Part shown: one piece after another, positions 1-6,135 of the stretch | How positions within the stretch are numbered: the stretch's first letter is position 1 | Layout of the letters: each line of letters starts with the position of its first letter | Origin: Candidatus Bathyarchaeota archaeon | GTDB taxonomy: Archaea > Thermoproteota > Bathyarchaeia > TCS64 | Reading direction: 5' to 3' | DNA: 7,419 nt | Assembly (NCBI GenBank): GCA_030593155.1 | Contig: JAUVHT010000038.1 | Span: 1-7,419 of the forward strand | Position numbers and translations under genes: made by a program | The notes under the pieces: model-generated | The model's input: only the letters and a program-made list of their open reading frames with translations | Databases searched by the model: none | What the model was told of the DNA's origin: nothing

Positions 1-519
1 GAAGATGGACTCCCCTGTCTCCCTGAGGAAACGCTCTCTCTCCTTGCTCTTAGAGTACAGGAAGCCCCTGATCTGCTTAATCGTCAGGCTCGGTATCGGA
101 GGGGACCTCACGACGTTGGGGTTCCACCGGGTCTTTCTCACTATCTCGAGGAGGTTGGACCCTCCCTTGCCGATGGCGACCCCGGGCTTCTCGACCTCCA
201 AGAGCACCTCCCCCAACGTTGGGTCGAAGTAGCTCTGCACCAGGCCTGCTTCTCCTTCAAGGATCTCTTTTATGATCCTTTCAGCCTCCAGTTCGGAGGT
301 CCTTACGGAAGGATCCGAGCGTATCACGATACGCTTCTTGATCTGGCCTGCTATATCGGCCACTATGTGGCTCTTCTCCACCAGTATCTCGGGGTGCTGG
401 GCGTAGATGGCGAGGCGGGGTCCTTCGAACTCGATCCTGGTTATCCCTATCTCAGGTGGAATTTTCTGGAGTATCGTGTTCCTTATCTCTGCGTACGATA
501 GGCTCTGGCTGGTGTCCAT
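1..519 (-). CDS. aCPSF1: aCPSF1/FttA KH-domain beta-CASP ribonuclease, N-terminal part (runs off left edge)
   Basis: Family knowledge: this is the archaeal CPSF73-like nuclease that cleaves RNA 3' ends and drives transcription termination. It consists of two N-terminal KH-type domains followed by metallo-beta-lactamase and beta-CASP domains, about 630-650 residues in all. Only residues 1-173 are visible, so the catalytic domains lie beyond the left edge. Seen here: the family pattern IPPEIGITRIEFEGPRLAIY (20-39), then KKRIVIRSDPSVR (61-73), and FDPTLGEVLLEVEKPG (98-113) leading into a KH GxxG loop, GKGG (117-120). The segment ends with RWNPNVVRSPPI (131-142), FLYSKSKERERFLRETG (153-169) and SIF. 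The ATG at 519-517 is preceded in frame by a TAG three codons upstream, which fixes the start. No strong Shine-Dalgarno is visible. It begins 14 bases after psmB on the same strand, so the two are probably cotranscribed, an arrangement seen in many archaea. Confidence 0.93.
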   Translation of the reverse strand, partial: MDTSQSLSYAEIRNTILQKIPPEIGITRIEFEGPRLAIYAQHPEILVEKSHIVADIAGQIKKRIVIRSDPSVRTSELEAERIIKEILEGEAGLVQSYFDPTLGEVLLEVEKPGVAIGKGGSNLLEIVRKTRWNPNVVRSPPIPSLTIKQIRGFLYSKSKERERFLRETGESIF

Positions 520-533
520 CGGTATCTATCTCG

Positions 534-1163
534 TTACTTTAGGAGAGCCTGCTTCTCCTCATGGGTGAGCTCCCTGAAACCCTCCTTGCTTATAACGGCG
601 ATGTCGAAGCTGTCACCGCTGGCTGTGTCCCTCTTCATCGCGGAGTCAACAGCGCTGACGACCACAGGCAGCAGCTCTTCGACCGAGCTATCTTGATTAT
701 ATCGATCCTCGAGGACGCCATAGGCGAAGGGCGAACCGGATCCGGTCGAGACCACCTTCTCCTCAATCAGGCTCCCGAAGGGATCTAGGTTGAACACATG
801 GGGGCCCGTCTCGTCGTAGCCCCCGATGAGGGCCTGAAGAGGTAGGGGCCTCCCCACTGAACGATTCGAGAACAGGATGTTTGATACGAGCCTTGCTGCA
901 GATGCGACGGGCATCGGCCGCCCCTTCTCGAACTCAAAGAGCCGGGCGTTTATCTTGAGGATATCTACTATGCGCTGGGCGACCGCCACGCCCCCTGCGA
1001 TGGTCATCGCCAGGCTGTCGGTGATCTGATATACCTTTTTCGCCCTCTTGCTGGCGACGTAGTTCCCCATGGTGGCCCTCGTGTCCGTGCCCAGGATGAC
1101 CCCGTCGCTACACACGACGCCTACGGTCGTGGTTCCCTTGAGCTCTCCTATGCTATTCTCCAT
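534..1163 (-). CDS. psmB: Archaeal 20S proteasome beta subunit
   Basis: This is the catalytic N-terminal threonine protease subunit of the cytoplasmic 20S proteasome, forming the two inner heptameric rings. The 209-residue product starts with a short propeptide (residues 1-10, ending ELKG) followed by TTTVGVV, so autocleavage at Gly10/Thr11 would expose Thr11 as the nucleophile. The other active-site residues are present: Asp27 (TDTRAT, classical Asp17), Lys43 (AKKVYQI, Lys33), Ser142 (STGSGSPFAYG, Ser129), and Asp179 and Ser182 (KRDTASGD, Asp166 and Ser169). Length and motifs are normal, so it should be active once matured. The ATG start has GAGG eight bases upstream (1175-1172). The catalytic alpha-subunit partner gene is not in the window. 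It is the promoter-proximal gene of a likely two-gene operon with aCPSF1. Confidence 0.97.
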   Translation of the reverse strand: MENSIGELKGTTTVGVVCSDGVILGTDTRATMGNYVASKRAKKVYQITDSLAMTIAGGVAVAQRIVDILKINARLFEFEKGRPMPVASAARLVSNILFSNRSVGRPLPLQALIGGYDETGPHVFNLDPFGSLIEEKVVSTGSGSPFAYGVLEDRYNQDSSVEELLPVVVSAVDSAMKRDTASGDSFDIAVISKEGFRELTHEEKQALLK

Positions 1164-1171
1164 CTTAAGAT

Positions 1172-1175
1172 CCTC
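1172..1175 (-). promoter_or_regulatory. Shine-Dalgarno of psmB
   Basis: The minus strand reads GAGG followed by eight bases (ATCTTAAG) and then the psmB ATG. The motif and spacing support this ATG and show that the transcript has a leader. Confidence 0.55.
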
Positions 1176-1203
1176 ATTTTGAGCTTAAATGTCAGTAATC
1201 CTA

Positions 1204-1239
1204 GAAAGGAAGACCAAGTAACATAAAAATGTCTTCTTT
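1204..1239. repeat. Inverted repeat in the psmB promoter/leader
   Basis: GAAGAC (1209-1214) pairs with GTCTTC (1231-1236) across a 16-base spacer. Two more A-T pairs extend the stem beyond one G-T mismatch. The repeat lies directly downstream of the putative psmB TATA box and spans the predicted transcription start. It could be an operator or a leader hairpin, or it may be chance. No function is assigned. Confidence 0.3.
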
Positions 1240-1244
1240 AAAAA
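1237..1244 (-). promoter_or_regulatory. Putative TATA box of psmB-aCPSF1
   Basis: The minus strand reads GAAAGG-TTTTTAAA-GAAG, a purine-rich BRE-like element followed by an archaeal-type TATA box. It lies about 75 bases before the psmB ATG. With the usual 24-27 base distance, transcription would start near 1210-1215, giving a leader of about 50 bases. A second AT-rich candidate, ATTTTTATG (1230-1222), would give a shorter leader. The choice between them is not settled by sequence. Confidence 0.5.
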
Positions 1245-1270
1245 CCTTTCTTACCGTGCAAATATCAGGA

Positions 1271-1306
1271 TTTTTTAAGTATACGATCTACAGGTGATCA
1301 AATAAA
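1271..1306 (+). promoter_or_regulatory. AT-rich promoter region upstream of egsA
   Basis: Between the divergent psmB and egsA genes, the plus strand has two TATA-like stretches: TTTTTTAAGTATA (1271-1283) and CAAATAAATG (1298-1307). The second would place a transcription start near 1328-1332, about 28 bases before the egsA start. The first implies a leader of about 58 bases. Neither is a perfect consensus, so the exact box is uncertain. The rest of 1164-1357 shows no gene. Confidence 0.3.
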
Positions 1307-1357
1307 TGTGAAAAAACCTTATTGCTTTGAAGCCCAGTTGCATAGGACGCTGGTGCA

Positions 1358-2410
1358 GTGTTGAACGAGGTCCACCGCATAGATCTGCCGCGCATCGTGC
1401 TCGTGGGGAGAGGTGTGATAGGGTCCCTGGGCGATGTATTCCAGGAGTTGGGGCTACAACGACCCCTCGTGGTGACCGGGAAAAAAACCTACGAGATCGC
1501 CGGGAGGAGGATCAGAGACATCCTCAAAGAATACGGTTATGAGCCGGGAGTAGCCTTCTGCAGCAAGGCTGACCTTGACACCGTCGAGAGGATTAGGAAG
1601 CAAGCCGAAGCAAAAAACGCCGATTCTATCGTCGGCGTCGGGGGAGGGAGGACCATCGACGTCGCAAAGCTCAGCGCCGAGAAGAGCGGGGCTTTCTTCG
1701 TAAGCGTTCCGACGAATGCCGCCCATGATGGCATAGCCAGCAGCCTCGCATCAGTGAAGGGTCACGGGAGGCCTTACTCGTTGAAGGCCGTCGCCCCAAT
1801 AGCTGTGTTGGCGGACTCCCGTATAGTCGCCGAGTCGCCCTACAGGTTCACGGCGAGCGGCTGCGGGGATGTCGTGTCTAAGGCCGTCTCGGTCCGCGAC
1901 TGGCGTCTCGCCCACGAGGAGAACGGAGACTACTACGGGGAATACGCTGGAAGCCTCGCGTTGATGAGCTCGAACCTGGTCATGAGGAATGCCCGTCTCA
2001 TCGGCGAACGCACCGAGGAGGGCTACAGGACGCTCCTCGAGGCCCTGGTGAGCTGTGGCGTCGCGATGAGCATCGCCGGGAGCAGCAGGCCGTGCAGCGG
2101 ATCCGGGCACCTCTTCAGCCACACTCTTGACGTGATCGCCCCTGGTGCGGCCCTCCACGGGGAGCAGTGCGGGGTGGGTGCGATCATGATGGCGAAGCTC
2201 CACGGCATCGATTGGGGGGTCCTTAGGGAGAGCCTGAGTGTCATCGGGGCTCCCACGACGGCTGCGGAGCTTGGAATAGGACCCGAGACCGTCGTCGAAG
2301 CGCTGGTGAAGGCACGGGCTATTCGCCCCGATAGGTATACCATTCTGAACAAGGCAGTGTTGACACATGAAAGTGCGAGAAATCTGGCTCGAGAGTGCGG
2401 CGTAATATAA
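1358..2410 (+). CDS. egsA: sn-glycerol-1-phosphate dehydrogenase
   Basis: Family knowledge: this enzyme reduces dihydroxyacetone phosphate to sn-glycerol-1-phosphate with NAD(P)H, the stereospecific first step of archaeal membrane lipid synthesis. It is a cytosolic Zn-dependent enzyme related to glycerol dehydrogenase. The 350-residue product has the normal length. Visible motifs are the nucleotide-binding GVGGGRTIDVAK (93-104), PTNAAHDGIAS (118-128), SGCGD (167-171), SRPCSGSGHLFSH (243-255) and LHGEQCGVG (266-274). Asp171, His251 and His267 are the likely Zn ligands by analogy with the family. One oddity is that the usual SGSEH motif reads SGSGH, with Gly at 250 (codon GGG at 2105-2107). The start is taken as GTG at 1358. 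TTG at 1361 is an alternative, because GGTG at 1352-1355 sits five bases before it but only two before the GTG. An in-frame TAG at 1343-1345 limits upstream extension. Confidence 0.95.
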   Translation: MLNEVHRIDLPRIVLVGRGVIGSLGDVFQELGLQRPLVVTGKKTYEIAGRRIRDILKEYGYEPGVAFCSKADLDTVERIRKQAEAKNADSIVGVGGGRTIDVAKLSAEKSGAFFVSVPTNAAHDGIASSLASVKGHGRPYSLKAVAPIAVLADSRIVAESPYRFTASGCGDVVSKAVSVRDWRLAHEENGDYYGEYAGSLALMSSNLVMRNARLIGERTEEGYRTLLEALVSCGVAMSIAGSSRPCSGSGHLFSHTLDVIAPGAALHGEQCGVGAIMMAKLHGIDWGVLRESLSVIGAPTTAAELGIGPETVVEALVKARAIRPDRYTILNKAVLTHESARNLARECGVI

Positions 2411-2448
2411 CATTGTACTCGTAATGGTGTTGTGACTCCAGACCAATG

Positions 2449-2456
2449 TTTATAAA
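2449..2456 (+). promoter_or_regulatory. TATA box of the cdc48-wHTH-fen1 operon
   Basis: TTTATAAA, in the context AATGTTTATAAACGG, is a near-ideal archaeal TATA box in the 94-base gap after egsA. The usual spacing predicts a transcription start near 2478-2480 and a leader of about 25 bases before the TTG start of cdc48. This makes cdc48 the first gene of its own transcription unit rather than part of an egsA operon. Confidence 0.65.
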
Positions 2457-2488
2457 CGGTAAATTCCCCTTCCATTTGAGATCATAAT

Positions 2489-2496
2489 AGGTGGTG
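2489..2496 (+). promoter_or_regulatory. Shine-Dalgarno of cdc48, supporting a TTG start
   Basis: AGGTGGTG ends eight bases before TTG at 2505. It is a good match to the archaeal GGAGGTGAT-type ribosome site. There is no in-frame ATG between the predicted transcription start and this TTG, so the site decides the start. Confidence 0.6.
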
Positions 2497-2504
2497 TATC
2501 CCCA

Positions 2505-4675
2505 TTGAGCGCCGTACAACTCAAGATAGCCGAAGCGAAGCAGCAGAGGGATGTGGGCAGGAGCATAGCCAGAATCGACTCCGAGACCATGAAATCCCTC
2601 GGTGTCACCGTGGGAGACGTTGTGCAGATAACTGGGAAGAAGGTGACCGCGGCGAAGGCTTGGCCGGCCTACCCCGAGGATCAGGGGCTCGGCCTCCTGA
2701 GGATTGACGGGTTCATAAGGAAGAATAGCGGCGTTTCCATAAACGAGCTCGTAAGCGTAGAGAAGGCGGAGGCGGAGTATGCGACCTCCATCAAGCTCGC
2801 CCCCGTGGACATCCGAATCAGCGTGGACAACGACTTCATAAGGTTCGTAAAAGACCGGCTGATCGACAGGCCCGCGACCAGGGGGGACACACTCCTCATA
2901 ATGATGCTGGGCCACTCTGTTCCATTCTTGGTGGTGAACACGCGGCCCAACGGGATAGTCAAGATCTCGCCGACCACGGAGATCACGATCCTGAGCGAGC
3001 CGGTCCCCGAGTTTGAGATACCCAGCAGGACCACCTACGAGGACATAGGGGGCCTCGACGAGGAGATCACGCGCATAAGGGAGATGGTGGAGCTCCCCCT
3101 TAAGCACCCGGAGATCTTCCAGCGGTTGGGCATCGACCCCCCGAAGGGAGTCCTCCTCCACGGCCCGCCTGGATGCGGGAAGACTCTCCTTGCTAGGGCT
3201 GTGGCCAACGAGTCCGAAGCAAATTTCTACGCCATCAACGGCCCCGAGATCATGAGCAAGTTCTACGGCGAGTCCGAGGCCCGGATGAGGAAGATGTTCG
3301 AGGACGCAGAGAAGAACGCCCCAAGCATCCTGTTCATAGACGAGATAGATGCCATCGCCCCGAAGCGGGAGGAGGTCACGGGGGAGGTGGAGCGGAGGGT
3401 CGTGGCCCAGCTTTTGGCGTCGATGGACGGCATCAAGGGCAGGGGTCACGTCATAGTCATCGGGGCTACAAACCGGCCCGACGCCTTGGACCCCGCCCTC
3501 AGGAGGCCGGGGAGGTTCGACCGGGAGGTCGAGATAGGCATCCCGGATAGGGAGAGCCGCTTCGAGATCATCCAGATCCACACTCGGGGGATGCCCCTCT
3601 CAGACGACACCGATCTGGATCAGGTCGCGGATATCACCCACGGCTACACGGGTGCAGACCTCGAGGCTCTGAGTCGGGAGGCCGCCATGAAGGCCCTCAG
3701 GAGGTATCTCCCCCAGATAGACCTGGAGGAGAAGAGGATACCCCACGAGGTGCTGGACAAGATGGAGGTGAACAGCTCCGACATCCTTGGGGCCTTCAGG
3801 GAGTTGACGCCGACGGCGATGAGGGAGGTCTACATTGAGGCGCCCAACGTCCCCTGGGACATGGTGGGCGGGTTGGATGAGGTCAAGCAGAAACTCATCG
3901 AGGCGGTGGAGTGGCCGTTGAAGAAACCGGAGATGTTCAAGCGTCTGGGCATCACCCCTCCCAAGGGGATACTGCTCCACGGACCCCGGGATGCGGGAAG
4001 ACACTGCTGGCTAGGGCCGTGGCGACGGAGTCCCAGGCAAACTTCATCTCCATCAGAGGCCCCGAGGTCTTCAGCAAGTGGGTGGGGGAGTCCGAGAAGG
4101 CGATACGGGAAATATTCAGGAAGGCCCGTATGGCCGCCCCCTCCATCATCTTCTTCGACGAGTTCGACTCCCTCGTCCCCAGCAGGGGGATGGGAGGTGA
4201 TTCCAGGGTCACTGAGCGAGTGATCAGCCAGCTCCTCACCGAGATTGACGGCCTTCTCACCCTCCAGAACGTGCTGGTTATCGCGGCCACCAACAGGCCG
4301 GACATGATCGACAAGGCGGTCCTGAGGCCTGGCAGGTTCGACAGGCGCGTCTACGTGCCCCCGCCTGACGAGGCAGCTCGGCTAAAGATCCTAGAGATCA
4401 TGACGGAGGAAATGCCCCTAGACGAGGACGTCGACATAAAGGAGCTCGCGAGGAAGATGGACGGGTATTCGGGGGCGGACATCGAGTCGATCAGCAGGGA
4501 GGCGGCAATGAACGCGCTCAGGAGGGACACGGAGGTGGGGAAGGTGACCAAAGCGGACTTTGAGGACGCATTGGCTGAGACTGTGCCTTCGATAACTCCC
4601 GATATGGAGAAGTGGTACCTAGAGACCGACAAGCGCTTCAGGGAGAAGGAGAAGCCCCCCATGGCCATAGCGTAG
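2505..4675 (+). CDS. cdc48: CDC48/VAT-family AAA+ ATPase, frameshifted in the D2 Walker A
   Basis: Family knowledge: this is a hexameric two-ring ATPase that unfolds or segregates proteins, in part for the proteasome. Seen: an N-domain (about 1-105 double-psi barrel, then a second lobe to about 170) and D1 with IGGLDEE (181-187), Walker A GPPGCGKT (220-227), Walker B ILFIDE (275-280), sensor ATNRPD (321-326) and arginine fingers Arg334 and Arg337. D2 begins at [10 protein letters not shown] (451-460). After Gly493-Pro494 the frame breaks: GGACCCCGGGATGC (3981-3994) should encode GPPGC but lacks one C of the run at 3984-3987. Restoring it gives [18 protein letters not shown], Walker B IIFFDEFD and LRPGRFDRR, ending at TAG 4673-4675 with 723 residues, the normal family length. 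Read literally, translation stops at 4221-4223 as a 572-residue protein with D1 but no working D2. The C-terminus (KPPMAIA) lacks the HbYX proteasome-docking motif. A sequencing error is the likeliest cause. It heads a three-gene operon. Confidence 0.93.
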
Positions 4676-4900
4676 GTGAAAAGGTTGAACGACACGCTCA
4701 TGACATCGACCATCGTGGAGACCCTAGGGAGGAACGGCGCCCTCGAGGCCAAGAACCTCTACAAACGGGTGAAGAAGCTCCACGGCGACATCGACAGCAG
4801 GTTCTTCGACAGGACCCTCATGACACTGGAACTCCAGGGCATCGTCAGGGTCTACAGCATGTCCAAGGAAAAGCGCAGGATCGAACTGGTCAGGGGTTGA
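4676..4900 (+). CDS. Small winged-helix-like protein of unknown function
   Basis: A 74-residue basic protein encoded directly after the cdc48 stop (0 bases) and 3 bases before fen1, so it is probably translated by coupling within the operon. The predicted layout is winged helix-turn-helix: helix 1 about 8-20 (LMTSTIVETLGRNG), helix 2 about 21-36 (ALEAKNLYKRVKKLH), a recognition-type helix about 40-55 (DSRFFDRTLMTLELQG) and a beta wing about 56-72 (IVRVYSMSKEKRRIELV). The pattern of a last helix ending LxxLELQGIVRVY is typical of DNA-binding wHTH folds, but I cannot name the family. The start is GTG 4676. TTG 4685 is an alternative, with AGGTGA (4674-4679) five bases upstream. There is no signal peptide, membrane segment or metal-binding motif. 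It could be an operon regulator or a structural nucleic-acid-binding accessory protein. Neither can be decided from the sequence. Confidence 0.8.
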   Translation: MKRLNDTLMTSTIVETLGRNGALEAKNLYKRVKKLHGDIDSRFFDRTLMTLELQGIVRVYSMSKEKRRIELVRG

Positions 4901-4903
4901 GCC

Positions 4904-5947
4904 TTGGGGGTCAAGCTCGGGGGGCTTGTCGAGGCGAAGAAGGTCGCCATCGACGACCTCGCCGGGCGCAAGATAGCCATGGACGGCCACAACATACTCT
5001 ACCAGTTTCTCGCTATAATCCGCAGCAGGCAGGGGGAGCCCCTCAAGGACCGGGAGGGCAGGGTGACAAGCCACCTGAGCGGCCTCATCTACAGGAACTC
5101 GAGCCTCATGGAGGCGGGCCTGAGGGTCTCCTACGTCTTCGACGGCGTGCCCCACAGGTTCAAGACCAAGGTAGTCCGGGAGAGGACGCAGGTCAGGCGC
5201 GAGGCGAAGGCAAGGTACGAGGAAGCGGTGAGAGAGGGGAGACCAGAGGAGGCCAGGAGATACGCCCAACGGGCGGCGACGGTGAACACGGACATCATAG
5301 CGGACGCCAAGAGGCTGCTGACCCTGATGGGGATTCCATGGGTCCAGGCCCCGGGGGAGGGGGAGGCCCAGGCCTCACATATGGCCCGGAAGGGGGATGT
5401 CTGGGGTTCGGCAAGCCAGGACTTTGACTCACTGCTCTTCGGGGCGCCGATCCTCCTCCGTAACCTCTCCATAACCGGCCGCAGGAAGCTGCCCAGGAAG
5501 AACGTATACATCAGGATCGAGCCCGAGATGATAGAGCTGGGGAAGTTCCTGAGGGAGCTAGAGCTCACCCATGAGCAGCTCGTCGACGTGGGCATCTTGG
5601 CGGGAACCGATTACAACCCCGGTGGGATAAAGGGGATAGGGCCCAAGACGGCTCTCAAGCTGATCAGGAAGCACGGCAGTCTCGAGGATGCGGTTCCTCA
5701 CATCAAGAACGCGGAATTCCCCCACCCGGTGGAGGAGATACGGGCCCTGTTCCTGAGCCCGAGGACCACAGACGACTACACGCTGGAGTGGCGGCCTCCC
5801 GATCGCGAGGGCATCGTGGAGTTCCTGTGCAGTGAGCGGGACTTTGACAGGGGGAGGGTGCTGAAGGCCGTCGAGAGGATCGGCAGGGGTTTCTCCAGGG
5901 GGAGGGAGCGGACGACCCTCGACCAGTGGTTCAAGCCCGGCTCGTGA
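4904..5947 (+). CDS. fen: Flap endonuclease 1 (FEN1/XPG family)
   Basis: Family knowledge: this structure-specific 5' nuclease removes 5' flaps in Okazaki-fragment maturation and long-patch base excision repair, working with the PCNA clamp. The 347-residue length is normal. All seven metal-binding acids are present in canonical positions: Asp27, Asp80 (VFDG), Glu152 and Glu154 (APGEGEAQ), Asp173 and Asp175 (SQDFDSLLFG), and Asp236 (AGTDYNPGG). A helix-hairpin-helix DNA-binding loop follows (GGIKGIGPKTALKL, 240-253). The TTG start is supported by the N-terminus MGVKLGGLVE, since FEN1 needs Gly2 near the active site. GGGGTTGAG just upstream may serve as ribosome site. The C-terminal TTLDQWF (337-343) is a PCNA-interacting peptide in which the usual leading Gln is Arg336. 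It is the last gene of the cdc48 operon. Confidence 0.97.
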   Translation: MGVKLGGLVEAKKVAIDDLAGRKIAMDGHNILYQFLAIIRSRQGEPLKDREGRVTSHLSGLIYRNSSLMEAGLRVSYVFDGVPHRFKTKVVRERTQVRREAKARYEEAVREGRPEEARRYAQRAATVNTDIIADAKRLLTLMGIPWVQAPGEGEAQASHMARKGDVWGSASQDFDSLLFGAPILLRNLSITGRRKLPRKNVYIRIEPEMIELGKFLRELELTHEQLVDVGILAGTDYNPGGIKGIGPKTALKLIRKHGSLEDAVPHIKNAEFPHPVEEIRALFLSPRTTDDYTLEWRPPDREGIVEFLCSERDFDRGRVLKAVERIGRGFSRGRERTTLDQWFKPGS

Positions 5948-5980
5948 GCTGCGTCTTAAGGGGGGTTGGGGCAGCCGCCT

Positions 5981-5991
5981 CTTCTTGTTTT
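5981..5991 (+). terminator. Possible T-rich terminator after fen1
   Basis: CTTCTTGTTTT, 34 bases after the fen1 stop, is pyrimidine/T-rich as in archaeal termination sites. It follows a GC-rich stretch without a convincing stem. This is weak evidence based on base composition only. Confidence 0.25.
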
Positions 5992-6069
5992 AGGATCCCC
6001 GTCTTCGGGTGAGGCTCCCGTTTACATCGTTGTTTGTACTTGGAGCCACATACAAGATGTTAAAGTGGG

Positions 6070-6079
6070 TTGAATTATG
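6070..6079 (+). promoter_or_regulatory. Weak TATA-like element of the dehydrogenase gene
   Basis: TTGAATTATG is the best AT-rich candidate at a suitable distance: a transcription start near 6100 would give a leader of about 35 bases. It is a poor match to the archaeal TATA consensus, so the call is tentative. Confidence 0.2.
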
Positions 6080-6099
6080 CTATTCTATCCGTCGAATAG
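6080..6099. repeat. Operator-like inverted repeat upstream of the dehydrogenase gene
   Basis: CTATTC and GAATAG are perfect 6-base inverted half-sites separated by 8 bases (TATCCGTC), ending 36 bases before the start codon. The position between a candidate TATA element and the gene start suits a repressor operator or a short RNA hairpin. A chance palindrome of this size is also possible. Confidence 0.3.
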
Positions 6100-6135
6100 G
6101 GTCAGTGATCCTGCTAGTCTATCGATTTGGAGTGA

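Larger units (their letters stand above)
5948..6135. other. Non-coding stretch between fen1 and the dehydrogenase gene, with inverted repeats
   Basis: I find no convincing gene, tRNA or known riboswitch here. It holds several small inverted repeats: CCCG/CGGG (5998-6001 and 6006-6009, 4-base loop), GGCTCC/GGAGCC (6013-6018 and 6042-6047) and TTGTA/TACAA (6034-6038 and 6051-6055). The last two overlap and could not both form in one RNA. A fourth, CTATTC/GAATAG (6080-6099), is listed separately. Base composition is more AT-rich than the flanking genes, as expected for a promoter-bearing spacer. Confidence 0.4.

Noticed and set aside
2319..3581. A long open frame (420 codons) on the minus strand opposite egsA's end and cdc48.
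   Set aside because: It lies antisense to clearly conserved AAA ATPase sequence. It is rich in His, Pro, Leu, Gly and Arg as expected of a reverse-frame shadow in GC-rich DNA, and it matches no domain.
3981..3990. Programmed ribosomal frameshifting to join the two cdc48 frames.
   Set aside because: A shift back by one base at the CCC codon would re-pair with ACC, not a good slippery heptamer, and no stimulatory structure is evident. A missing C in a C-run is simpler.
3911..4675. A separate 254-codon gene for a one-ring AAA ATPase.
   Set aside because: Its first residues are out-of-frame cdc48 sequence. The true D2 half begins at the broken Walker A, so it is the second half of cdc48 after a one-base deletion and not an independent gene.
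4612..5427. A 271-codon plus-strand frame overlapping the small wHTH gene and fen1.
   Set aside because: The product is low-complexity (Gly, Pro, Gln, Arg, His) and out of frame with FEN1, whose seven catalytic acids are all in place. It is a frame shadow.
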